DNA from: Curvivirga sp965219885
GTDB lineage: Bacteria > Pseudomonadota > Alphaproteobacteria > UBA8366 > Aestuariispiraceae
Direction of reading: 5' to 3'
Length of the DNA stretch: 64,000 nucleotides
Assembly (NCBI RefSeq): GCF_965219885.1
Contig: NZ_CBDCOT010000009.1
Location: 2,294,001 to 2,358,000 of the forward strand
Made by a program: the position numbers and the translations under genes
The notes under the pieces: model-generated
The model's input: only the letters and a program-made list of their open reading frames with translations
The model's database searches: none
What the model was told of the DNA's origin: nothing
Part shown: positions 43,560-51,974 of the stretch, piece by piece
Numbering within the stretch: the stretch's first letter is position 1
Layout: every line of letters starts with the position of its first letter

Positions 43560-44970
43560 ATACGGGTTGGCTTTCCTTAGATATCATATCGGGATCAGCG
43601 GCTTGCATTTCAATGCTAAATCTACTGCCGATACCTTCTTCGCTGCTGACATGGATTTTACCACCCATTGTTTCAATAAGCTTTTTACTAATGGTTAAGC
43701 CGATACCAGTTCCTTCGATTTGAGAATTTACAGCGTCTAGACGTTCAAAAGGCTCAAAAATGTTATCTAGTTGATTTTGTGCAATACCTTTGCCTGTATC
43801 TTCCACATAGATCTCAACATTTCCATTTGGAAGATCAATGCAACCAAATTCAACATGACCACCTCTATTGTTATATTTAATGGCATTGGTCATTAAGTTT
43901 ACCATGACTTGTTTGAAGCGTAATCGATCTGCATAAATCCCCTTATTAGATTGCCTCTTTCCATTTAAAGTGACTTCTTTCTCTTTTGCGATATTGCGAA
44001 GCATTTCAAGGTTTTCGCGCATGACATCATTAGGAAAAAATGCTTCTGGATTTAAAGGGGTGCGTCCTGATTCCATTCGTGAGAAATCCAGAACGCTATC
44101 AATGAGGCCTAATAGAAGTTCGCCAGATCGAATGATTTGGTCTACATTTTTTTGCTGATATTCGTTTAAGTCACTATGACGACTGATACGCAAAAGCTGA
44201 GAGAAGCCCAAAATCGCGTTTAACGGCGTACGCAATTCGTGGCTCATAGATGATAAGAATTTGGATTTTGTCTGGTTTGCTTGATCTGAAATCAGTTTTT
44301 CTTCAACAAGTTCTTCTGTGCGTTGGTTTTGCAGATATTGATGGATACGATTATCCCAATATTCCTTATTCCAGACACGGACTTGAATGAGGATGAAAAG
44401 GCAATAAAGCAACGCGCATACACCAACGATATTTCCGATATCTGTGAAGAGTGTAAACGTTGCGACCGCAGTCGGTAACATTACCAATAAAATATAGGTG
44501 ATGGCGAGTTTTCGCCAAAAACAAAAGGAAGAAAATGCCCCGACAGTGACACATGCCAGATAAATAAAGAACAGCCATGTATACCATTCAAATCCATATA
44601 CATGTAACAGGCATGCCATAACCAAACTGAAATATAGGCTAATGCTTGAAATGCTTAGGAAAAAAGAGATTTCAAATCTTCGTAGATTTTCAATGTTTTT
44701 GCTATTGAGGACAATGTAAGATGTCATCAGCCGCAGGGAAACCAATGCCAAACCTAAAACAAATAATGAAGAAAATGCGTCTTCATATCCAGGTAATACA
44801 GGGATGTAGAGACCAAGATAAACAAGGCCAACATATAAGAAAAATATGCCTGGCAGGGAGCGCTTGTTCAGAGTCTTGATCGCTTCCCATCTCAGATCTT
44901 TGCGAACGTCTTCAGGAAACTGAAGGTTCTGCTTTGTTAGATGTCTATCGCAATCCGTAATTTGGATCAT
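43549..44970 (-). CDS. Membrane-bound sensor histidine kinase
   Basis: A 473-residue kinase. Six hydrophobic helices (about residues 40-198) form the membrane sensor region, with no large periplasmic domain. A short coiled coil leads to the HisKA domain with phospho-acceptor His244 in SMSHELRTPLNAILGFSQLL. The ATPase domain has MVNLMTNAIKYN (N box), YVEDTGKGIAQ, and GTGIGLTISKKLIETMGGKI. No receiver domain is attached and no response regulator is adjacent. Stop overlaps the DUF4136 gene start by 11 bases. Confidence 0.92.
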   Translation of the reverse strand: MIQITDCDRHLTKQNLQFPEDVRKDLRWEAIKTLNKRSLPGIFFLYVGLVYLGLYIPVLPGYEDAFSSLFVLGLALVSLRLMTSYIVLNSKNIENLRRFEISFFLSISSISLYFSLVMACLLHVYGFEWYTWLFFIYLACVTVGAFSSFCFWRKLAITYILLVMLPTAVATFTLFTDIGNIVGVCALLYCLFILIQVRVWNKEYWDNRIHQYLQNQRTEELVEEKLISDQANQTKSKFLSSMSHELRTPLNAILGFSQLLRISRHSDLNEYQQKNVDQIIRSGELLLGLIDSVLDFSRMESGRTPLNPEAFFPNDVMRENLEMLRNIAKEKEVTLNGKRQSNKGIYADRLRFKQVMVNLMTNAIKYNNRGGHVEFGCIDLPNGNVEIYVEDTGKGIAQNQLDNIFEPFERLDAVNSQIEGTGIGLTISKKLIETMGGKIHVSSEEGIGSRFSIEMQAADPDMISKESQPVYEI

Positions 44971-45052
44971 CTTTTATCCCGGCTAAAACATTTTATTTTT
45001 CCTGTCTTAGCTGGAATATTAGACGATTGCAATGATATCGAAAGGGGTAAAA

Positions 45053-45244
45053 TTATTGAACTGCGACTAAAACAACGCCAAGTTCATCTTCTAGTTTTTT
45101 GATCTTTGCGAGTTTATCTTCGTCCATATCCACAGGTTCCGCTTTAATCGCCGACATGGCTACTAACGGCGCGCCGACTTCTTTCTCTAAAGCTTGAATT
45201 GCTTTAAGACGATCTGCTTCCAATGGGGCAAAAGAATACAACAT
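45053..45244 (-). CDS. 63-residue protein made of two tandem repeats
   Basis: A small acidic protein with an excellent ribosome site (AGGAGG, spacing 7 to the ATG at 45244). It consists of two copies of a helix-strand unit of about 22 residues: ADRLKAIQALEKEVGAPLVA (10-29) and EDKLAKIKKLEDELGVVLVA (42-61), 10 of 22 positions identical. The helix is charged; the VVLVA-type end is a buried strand. I do not recognise the family and cannot assign a function. It lies just upstream of the sensor kinase on the same strand, with 82 bases between. Confidence 0.75.
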   Translation of the reverse strand: MLYSFAPLEADRLKAIQALEKEVGAPLVAMSAIKAEPVDMDEDKLAKIKKLEDELGVVLVAVQ

Positions 45245-45351
45245 ATGAAATCCTCCTGTTAAATATCATCTTGTTATGTTCTACGCAGCATAGCATAAAT
45301 TGGATTGGTTAATGTAAAATTTCATGGTTTCACGAAAAAACAGGTTATTCG

Positions 45352-45999
45352 TTGCTTATTTTCAATAATGATATTCCTCCATTCCTTGAACTGGTTGCTG
45401 CTGGTTATAGTATGCAATTCAATGAACACGGGCCTTCACCAACAGGCGTGTTATGGGCTGATGCGAAAGGGCAGGAAAAGCGATTTGCCACACTTTGCAA
45501 GGTGATCGATGAAATGAATACCAATCAGGAAGTTACAATCAACGATCTTGGTTGTGGCTATGGTGCTTTATTTGACTATTTAAATGCTGAAAAGTTTAAT
45601 GATGGGCATTTTCAATATTATGGATCAGATATCTGTCGGGACATGATTGTGAACACTAAAGCACGCATAACAGATAGTCGGGCGCATTTTAACTGGTCTT
45701 ATCAAACACAACAGATTTGCGACTATTCCTTCTGTTCAGGTACCTTTAACATGAAAGGAACAGCGGAAGATGATGTCTGGACAAATTATGTGAAGGAAAG
45801 CTTACGACATCTTTTTGATCACAGTAAAAAGGGGATGGGGTTTAACTTACATGACGCCAAACAGAAGAAGCGTCTGGAATGGACCTATTACGCAAATAGG
45901 AAAGACATCTATAATTTCTGCAAGAAGGAATTATCTAGTGACCTAACTCTAATGGAAGATAAAGCGAAGAAGGAATTTACAATACTTTTACGAAAGTAA
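45352..45999 (+). CDS. Class I SAM-dependent methyltransferase
   Basis: A protein of about 215 residues with the SAM-binding motif INDLGCGYGAL at about 63-73, then YYGSDICRDMIVNTKARI (motif II region) and a C-terminal FTILLRK strand. The conserved N-terminal part GPSPTGVLWADAKGQEKRF is typical of a family of small-molecule methyltransferases of unknown target. The start is uncertain: TTG at 45352 has AGG 8 bases upstream, and the next ATG is at 45412. The region ahead in another frame (from 45305) is also open, so a frameshift near the start is possible. Confidence 0.75.
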   Translation: MLIFNNDIPPFLELVAAGYSMQFNEHGPSPTGVLWADAKGQEKRFATLCKVIDEMNTNQEVTINDLGCGYGALFDYLNAEKFNDGHFQYYGSDICRDMIVNTKARITDSRAHFNWSYQTQQICDYSFCSGTFNMKGTAEDDVWTNYVKESLRHLFDHSKKGMGFNLHDAKQKKRLEWTYYANRKDIYNFCKKELSSDLTLMEDKAKKEFTILLRK

Positions 46000-46021
46000 A
46001 TCTTCTTCGCAATGTTGTTTA

Positions 46022-47323
46022 TCAGATGATCGCTAACATTTCATCAACTGAGGCAATTTTCTGACGTGCCTCAGTTTTAGTTTCGGCCGCATCAATAGCT
46101 TTCCAATCAGCAAAAGTAGTTACTTTGCATCCTTTTTCTGCAAGTAGCTTATCTATTGCTTGACCACCCTGTTTTGCAGGATTAGCTGTAATTTGATCCA
46201 TAATGATTTGTGACGTTTTAAAACTACATGGACGGTTCGTTGGGATAGTGCCCGATGGTCCACGTTTTCCCCAACCGACAACATATAAATTATCTTGGAT
46301 TAAACCTTCTTCATTTGGATAACGACCAAGTTTTTCATCAAAAGGGACACCTGCCAGAGGCTGGGAATAATATCCAATCGCCGAGACAACCAAATCAGCA
46401 GGGATGTCAAAAAGCTCCCCAGTGCCTGTTGGTTTGCCATCTTCGTTTAACTCCATCCGTTCAAACTGAACAGCTTCAACTTTTTCTTCACCTAGGAAAG
46501 CTGTTGGACTTGCAAGAAATTGAAGGTGGATAGTTTTATCTTTGCCATCACGTTCCATTTCCGTGAAACTTCGGAAAATATCTAATACTTTGCCCTTAAT
46601 ACGGCCTGCTGGTTGGCTCGTATCTATATGCGATGGAAGCTCATCGGGAATAACAGCGCCTTCTATGACAGGCAACGCATGTTCCAATTTACCCAATTCA
46701 CGCAATTCGGGTGGGGTGAAGCTTGCTTCTGCTGGACCACGGCGACCTGCAATAACAACATCACTAATTGAAGCTTTATCAATCGCAGCGCGTGTATAAT
46801 CCGCAAGATCAGAATCGGACATTTCTTCAGCAGATTTAACAAGGATACGTGCCACATCAATGGCAACATTACCATTACCGATGACAATAGCTGATTTTGC
46901 ATGTTCGGGAATAGGGGAAAGGTCTTTGTAATCAGGATGACTGTTATACCAGCTTACGAAAGCAGCAGAACCATAAACACCGTCTAGATCTTCACCAGGA
47001 ATACCAAGTCTTTTATCTTCGCGTGCGCCATTGGCAATAACGACAGCATCATAATGTTCTTGAAGATCTTGAACGGAAATATCTTTGCCAACCTCAACAT
47101 TACCGATCAAGCGAATACCGTCTTGATCAAAGAATTTTTCATATTGGTTAATGACTTTTTTTGTCCCTTGATGATCTGGGGCAACACCGAAGCGAACCAA
47201 ACCAAATGGCGTTGGTAGACGTTCGATGAAATCAACCATTGTATCAGGCAGTTTTTTTTTGATGCCTTCGGCTACATAGATGCCGGAAGGGCCGGCCCCG
47301 ATAACAGCAATTTTCAGTGTCAT
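46022..47323 (-). CDS. Adrenodoxin/ferredoxin-type NADP reductase (FprA-like)
   Basis: A 433-residue FAD flavoprotein that passes electrons between NADPH and ferredoxin. Motifs are IAVIGAGPSGIYVAEGI (FAD), RLPTPFGLVRFGVAPDHQGTK, the second Rossmann site SAIVIGNGNVAIDVARILV for NADP, and the AGRRGPAEASFTPPELREL segment. The C terminus has GWGKRGPSGTIPTNR. This is the adrenodoxin reductase branch, also known in mycobacteria. The start at 47323 is used by homology; an upstream start at 47371 adds 16 unrelated residues. The partner ferredoxin is not in the window. Confidence 0.93.
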   Translation of the reverse strand: MTLKIAVIGAGPSGIYVAEGIKKKLPDTMVDFIERLPTPFGLVRFGVAPDHQGTKKVINQYEKFFDQDGIRLIGNVEVGKDISVQDLQEHYDAVVIANGAREDKRLGIPGEDLDGVYGSAAFVSWYNSHPDYKDLSPIPEHAKSAIVIGNGNVAIDVARILVKSAEEMSDSDLADYTRAAIDKASISDVVIAGRRGPAEASFTPPELRELGKLEHALPVIEGAVIPDELPSHIDTSQPAGRIKGKVLDIFRSFTEMERDGKDKTIHLQFLASPTAFLGEEKVEAVQFERMELNEDGKPTGTGELFDIPADLVVSAIGYYSQPLAGVPFDEKLGRYPNEEGLIQDNLYVVGWGKRGPSGTIPTNRPCSFKTSQIIMDQITANPAKQGGQAIDKLLAEKGCKVTTFADWKAIDAAETKTEARQKIASVDEMLAII

Positions 47324-47687
47324 ATCTTTTTCTCTTAAACCCTTAGCTTTAAATTGGATGTAAGATGGCAAACTCTTTTCTTCAAGACAATAATTTTAAA
47401 TCGCAATATTCGACCGGGGTCGATAAGGAAAAAACGATCCATTGAGGCGGCTTTTTCTAATCATATGTGATATTTGCCGTAACCCTATTGTATTTTGTCG
47501 CAAAGTTTTTATTCAAACCAGGTGAAAATTGGCTATTTTCCAGCAATCCTGATTTATGAAAATTAGGAAGCAAAGTTTTTGGTGGTTTTTGATTGTCAAA
47601 AATTTTGCTGCATTGCACAATGCGCGCGTGGGGATACGACAAACACCTTTCGGCATAAAAAAACAAATAGCCGGAAGCTAGGACGGG

Positions 47688-50600
47688 ATGATTAAAATGA
47701 CAAAAACAATCACAAAACTGCTAGTTGCTAACCGTGGTGAAATTGCGATCCGCATTTTCCGTGCTGCCAATGAACTAGGCATTAAAACGGTAGCCATCTA
47801 TTCCTATGAAGATCGTTTTTCTCTGCATCGATTTAAAGCAGATGAAAGTTATATGATTGGTGAAGGTAAAGGCCCTGTACAGGCATATCTTGATCAGGAT
47901 GACATTCTTCAACTTGCTAAAACCAAGGGCGTTGATGCGATTCACCCAGGTTATGGATTCCTTTCAGAAAACCCTGAATTTGCAGATAAATGTCGCGCCG
48001 CAGGGGTGACTTTTGTTGGACCGCTTGGTGATACTATGCGTTTGCTGGGCAGTAAAGTTGCGGCGCGTGAATTGGCTGAGAAAGCTGATGTGCCTGTAAT
48101 GCCGGCGACTGGTCCATTACCACGTGATATAGCCGAAGTTGAAAAGCTTGCGGACGAAGTTGGTTATCCATTGATGTTGAAAGCCAGCTGGGGTGGCGGT
48201 GGTCGCGGTATGCGCGTTATTGAATCTGCAGATACATTGGCAGATCAAGTTGAAACCGCACGTCGCGAAGCCGAAGCTGCCTTTGGTAATGACGAAGTAT
48301 ATCTTGAAAAACTGGTTCGTAATGCGCGCCACGTGGAAGTACAGATCGTTGGTGATAGTCATGGTAATATTGTCCATCTTTTTGAACGTGACTGTACGGT
48401 CCAGCGTCGTAACCAAAAAGTAGTTGAACGCGCACCCGGTCTATATATGACGGATGAAAGTCGCGCTTCTCTCTGTCAGGCTGCGTTGAAGCTAGCACAT
48501 GCAGCAGATTACCAAAATGCCGGTACCGTTGAATTTTTGATGGATGCTGAAACAGATAAGTTTTATTTCATCGAAGTAAATCCACGTATTCAGGTGGAAC
48601 ATACAGTCACCGAGGTTGTTACTGGTATTGATATCGTGAAGGCTCAAATCCGTATTGCGGAAGGGGCTGAAATCGGCGATTCTCATTGTGGTATTCCACA
48701 GCAGGAAAATATTCATTTGCGCGGCCATGCGATGCAATGCCGAGTGACAACAGAAGATCCTGAAAACAATTTCATTCCCGATTATGGCCGTATCAAAGTA
48801 TATCGTGGGGCTAATGGTTTTGGTATCCGTCTTGATGGATCAACCGCTTATTCTGGGGCCGTGATCACACCATTCTTTGATTCCATGTTGGAAAAAGTAA
48901 CCGCATGGGGGGCAACACCCGAAGAAGCGCAATCCCGTATGGATCGTGCCTTACGTGAGTATCGTATCCGTGGCGTGGCGACCAATTTGGCTTTCCTAGA
49001 GAACCTGATCAATCATCCGAAATTTAAAACCGCGGAATATACAACCCGTTTTATCGATGACACACCTGAATTATTCCATTTCCCGAAACGTCGTGACCGT
49101 GCGACACGCTTGTTGCGTTTTGTTGGGGATGTAATCGTAAATGGTAATCCAGAAGTTGAAGGTCGTATCAAACCGAAACGTCTGACTATGCCAGAAGTTC
49201 CAAAAGTGGATATGCTTGCAGCTGCACCTGCAGGCTATAAGCAAAAGCTTGAAGAATTAGGTGCGGAAGGTTTTTCCAAATGGATGTTGTCTGAACCTAA
49301 AGCATTGGTGACGGACACAACCATGCGTGATGCGCATCAATCCTTGCTTGCGACACGTATGCGTGAATTTGATATGTTACAAATCGCGCCTGTTTATGCA
49401 CGAATGTTACCTGAGATTTTCTCTATGGAATGTTGGGGCGGTGCGACATTTGACGTTGCTTATCGATTCTTGAAGGAAGATCCGTGGAATCGTTTGGCGC
49501 GTCTTCGTGAAGGCATGCCAAATATGCTAACCCAAATGTTATTACGCGCCTCTAACGCGGTTGGTTACACCAACTATCCAGATAATGTAGTTCAGCACTT
49601 CGTGAAGGAAGCTTCTGCGGCTGGCATGGATATCTTCCGTGTATTTGACAGTTTGAACTGGGTTGAAAATATGCGCGTTGCTATGGATGCTGTGATTGAA
49701 TCCGGTTCCCTATGCGAAGGTACAATCTGTTATTCAGGTGATATGCTGGCTGAGGGCGACAATAAATATACGCTTGGATATTATGTTGATATGGCAAAGC
49801 AGCTTGAAAAAGCAGGTGCACATATCATTGGTATTAAGGATATGGCTGGTGTTGCAAAACCAGCAGCGATTTCCAAGCTTGTGACTGAATTAAAACAAGA
49901 AGTTGGTATTCCACTGCATTTCCACACACATGATACATCTGGTATCGCAGCGGCATCTGTAATTGCGGCTGTGAATGCGGGTGTGGATGCGTTTGATAGT
50001 GCGATGGACAGTTTCTCTGGTCTAACATCCCAACCAAACCTTGGCTCTATCGTGTCTGCTTTGAAAGACAGTGATCGTGATCCGGGCTTGGATGAAGAAG
50101 CCATTCGTACCATTTCCCGTTACTGGGAATCTGTTCGAGAGAATTATGAAGGCTTTGAAAGTGATATTCGTTCTGGTGCGTCTGAGGTTTACTTGCACGC
50201 AATGCCGGGTGGTCAATACACGAACCTTCGTGAGCAAGCTCGTGCCACAGGTATCGAACATCGCTGGCCTGAAGTTGCCAAAGCTTATGCAGAGGTAAAC
50301 GACATGTTTGGCGATATCGTTAAGGTAACACCAAGTTCTAAAGTTGTTGGTGATATGGCAATCTATATGGTGTCTTCAGATCTGACCCGTGAAGATGTAG
50401 AAGATCCAAATAAGCCAATCGCTTTCCCTGAATCTGTTGTGGCTTTATTCCGTGGTGATCTTGGCCAGCCTGTTGGTGGTTTCCCAGAAGAATTACAAAA
50501 GAAAATTCTGAAAGGCGAAAAAGCAAATACAGATCGCCCTGGTGCACATTTGCCACCTGTTGATCTGGATGCAGCCCTTTCTTCTATGAAAGACAAATTT

Positions 50601-51149
50601 GGTGAGCATGTCGGTGAACGTGATGTATCTGCGCATCAGCTTTATCCAAAAGTGTATGAAGATTATTCCAAGCATCGCGCGCTTTATGGGGATGTGTCAG
50701 TGTTACCAACTGCAACCTTCTTCTATGGTATGGAAACTGGGCAGGAAATTACCGTTGAAATCGAAGCAGGTAAAACTCTGATCATTCGTTACTTGAATAC
50801 AGGTGAAGCGGATGAAGATGGTGAACGTACAGTCTTCTTCGAATTAAACGGTCAACCACGTACAGTGAAGATTGCAGATAAGTCATTGGCGTCTTCAGCG
50901 AATGTTCATTTGAAAGCGGAAGAGGGTAATCCAGCCCATGTACCGGCACCAATGCCGGGCATGATTTCCAGCATTGCTGTGCAACAAGGGCAGGAAGTTT
51001 ATGCAGGTGATGTATTACTATCTATCGAAGCAATGAAGATGGAGACAGCAATCCATGCAGAGGCTGACGGTATTGTTGACAAAATCAATGTACATGTTGG
51101 CTCGCAAGTTCAGTCAAAAGACCTTTTGGTGAATTTGAAAATCGGTTAA
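47688..51149 (+). CDS. pyc: Pyruvate carboxylase
   Basis: PYC makes oxaloacetate from pyruvate, bicarbonate and ATP, an anaplerotic step. The 1153-residue protein has the biotin carboxylase domain (LLVANRGEIAIRIFRAA, GGGGRGMRV, FIEVNPRIQVEHTVTE), the carboxyltransferase domain from about 530 (VTDTTMRDAHQSLLATR, metal site HFHTHDTSG), the allosteric/tetramerisation linker and the biotinyl domain with AMKMETA at about 1115-1121. It is full length. ATG at 47688 has GGGATG-type ribosome site and a second ATG three codons later. A perfect terminator follows. Confidence 0.98.
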   Translation: MIKMTKTITKLLVANRGEIAIRIFRAANELGIKTVAIYSYEDRFSLHRFKADESYMIGEGKGPVQAYLDQDDILQLAKTKGVDAIHPGYGFLSENPEFADKCRAAGVTFVGPLGDTMRLLGSKVAARELAEKADVPVMPATGPLPRDIAEVEKLADEVGYPLMLKASWGGGGRGMRVIESADTLADQVETARREAEAAFGNDEVYLEKLVRNARHVEVQIVGDSHGNIVHLFERDCTVQRRNQKVVERAPGLYMTDESRASLCQAALKLAHAADYQNAGTVEFLMDAETDKFYFIEVNPRIQVEHTVTEVVTGIDIVKAQIRIAEGAEIGDSHCGIPQQENIHLRGHAMQCRVTTEDPENNFIPDYGRIKVYRGANGFGIRLDGSTAYSGAVITPFFDSMLEKVTAWGATPEEAQSRMDRALREYRIRGVATNLAFLENLINHPKFKTAEYTTRFIDDTPELFHFPKRRDRATRLLRFVGDVIVNGNPEVEGRIKPKRLTMPEVPKVDMLAAAPAGYKQKLEELGAEGFSKWMLSEPKALVTDTTMRDAHQSLLATRMREFDMLQIAPVYARMLPEIFSMECWGGATFDVAYRFLKEDPWNRLARLREGMPNMLTQMLLRASNAVGYTNYPDNVVQHFVKEASAAGMDIFRVFDSLNWVENMRVAMDAVIESGSLCEGTICYSGDMLAEGDNKYTLGYYVDMAKQLEKAGAHIIGIKDMAGVAKPAAISKLVTELKQEVGIPLHFHTHDTSGIAAASVIAAVNAGVDAFDSAMDSFSGLTSQPNLGSIVSALKDSDRDPGLDEEAIRTISRYWESVRENYEGFESDIRSGASEVYLHAMPGGQYTNLREQARATGIEHRWPEVAKAYAEVNDMFGDIVKVTPSSKVVGDMAIYMVSSDLTREDVEDPNKPIAFPESVVALFRGDLGQPVGGFPEELQKKILKGEKANTDRPGAHLPPVDLDAALSSMKDKFGEHVGERDVSAHQLYPKVYEDYSKHRALYGDVSVLPTATFFYGMETGQEITVEIEAGKTLIIRYLNTGEADEDGERTVFFELNGQPRTVKIADKSLASSANVHLKAEEGNPAHVPAPMPGMISSIAVQQGQEVYAGDVLLSIEAMKMETAIHAEADGIVDKINVHVGSQVQSKDLLVNLKIG

Positions 51150-51169
51150 GATTGACCGATAGTGACATT

Positions 51170-51205
51170 AAAAAACCGGAGAAAATTTTCTCCGGTTTTT
51201 TTTAT
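51170..51205. terminator. Intrinsic terminator after pyc, bidirectional
   Basis: A perfect 32-base palindrome, AAAAAACCGGAGAAAA followed directly by its complement (51170-51201), with a long T-run. It also contains the stop region of the convergent GNAT gene. Confidence 0.88.
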
Positions 51206-51900
51206 TTTATTTCGTTCAACCGTTTTATTTGTCTACCTGTTGGATCAAAATTATCAGGGGCTAACCATTTTTCTATTTTGTCTTTTGTAATAAGCCATTC
51301 CGATTTCAGAATTGAAAACCATGCAATATCTCTTTGCCAGCCTTTCACAATCGCAGCGTTGCGCCAATTGCCTTCATGAGTGAAGCCTAGATTTAAGGCT
51401 GCTTTAAACGAGTTTTTGTTTTGAGCATGGCATCGCCAGACTAGCCGTTCATAGCCAAGATCATCCATAACATATTTCATTAATGTAAATATAGCTTCTC
51501 TTGAGGCGGCACTACCTTGTAGCTTAGGTGAGAACCAAATGCTCCCGATCTCTATGCTACTATCTTGTTGGTAAATATCACAAATTGAGAGCCAGCCAAG
51601 TGGTTCAGAGCCTTTCGGCGTAACAAGCCAGAAAGGTTGATCTGCACGATTAGAGAGATCATCAAGTAGCTCCGTCAAATCATTGACATCAGCGAAAGGG
51701 CCATAACGCAAATAGTCAAAGCTTTCTTCCGCTTCAGTTACACTGGGCCATAATAGCTGACCGTGCTCAGGCCGAAGTGGTTCCAAATGCATATATCGAC
51801 CGTTAAAAACTAATCGATCTGGGTTGGGCCATTTATTTTTAGAAATGGATGTCCCTAAATCTTTTTTCTGTATCATCATAAATTGAAGCCATTTTCTCAA
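51202..51900 (-). CDS. GNAT-family N-acetyltransferase
   Basis: A 232-residue protein of the RimJ/RimL-like GNAT branch: LVFNGRYMHLEPLRPEHGQLLW, then LGWLSICDIYQQDSSIEIGSIWFSP, and the acetyl-CoA loop region LQGSAASREAIFTLMKYVMDD with YERLVWRCHAQNKNSFKAALNLGF. Substrate may be a ribosomal protein, peptide or small molecule; not readable from sequence. The start is uncertain: TTG at 51900 has GGATTGAT upstream, and ATG at 51879 would be 7 residues shorter with no clear ribosome site. Confidence 0.82.
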   Translation of the reverse strand: MRKWLQFMMIQKKDLGTSISKNKWPNPDRLVFNGRYMHLEPLRPEHGQLLWPSVTEAEESFDYLRYGPFADVNDLTELLDDLSNRADQPFWLVTPKGSEPLGWLSICDIYQQDSSIEIGSIWFSPKLQGSAASREAIFTLMKYVMDDLGYERLVWRCHAQNKNSFKAALNLGFTHEGNWRNAAIVKGWQRDIAWFSILKSEWLITKDKIEKWLAPDNFDPTGRQIKRLNEIK

Positions 51901-51974
51901 TCAATCCAAATCAGATTTAATCTGTGGCAATTATGAGTACAAGGAAAAAGAGTTTAATAAGGACCACTTGTGAC

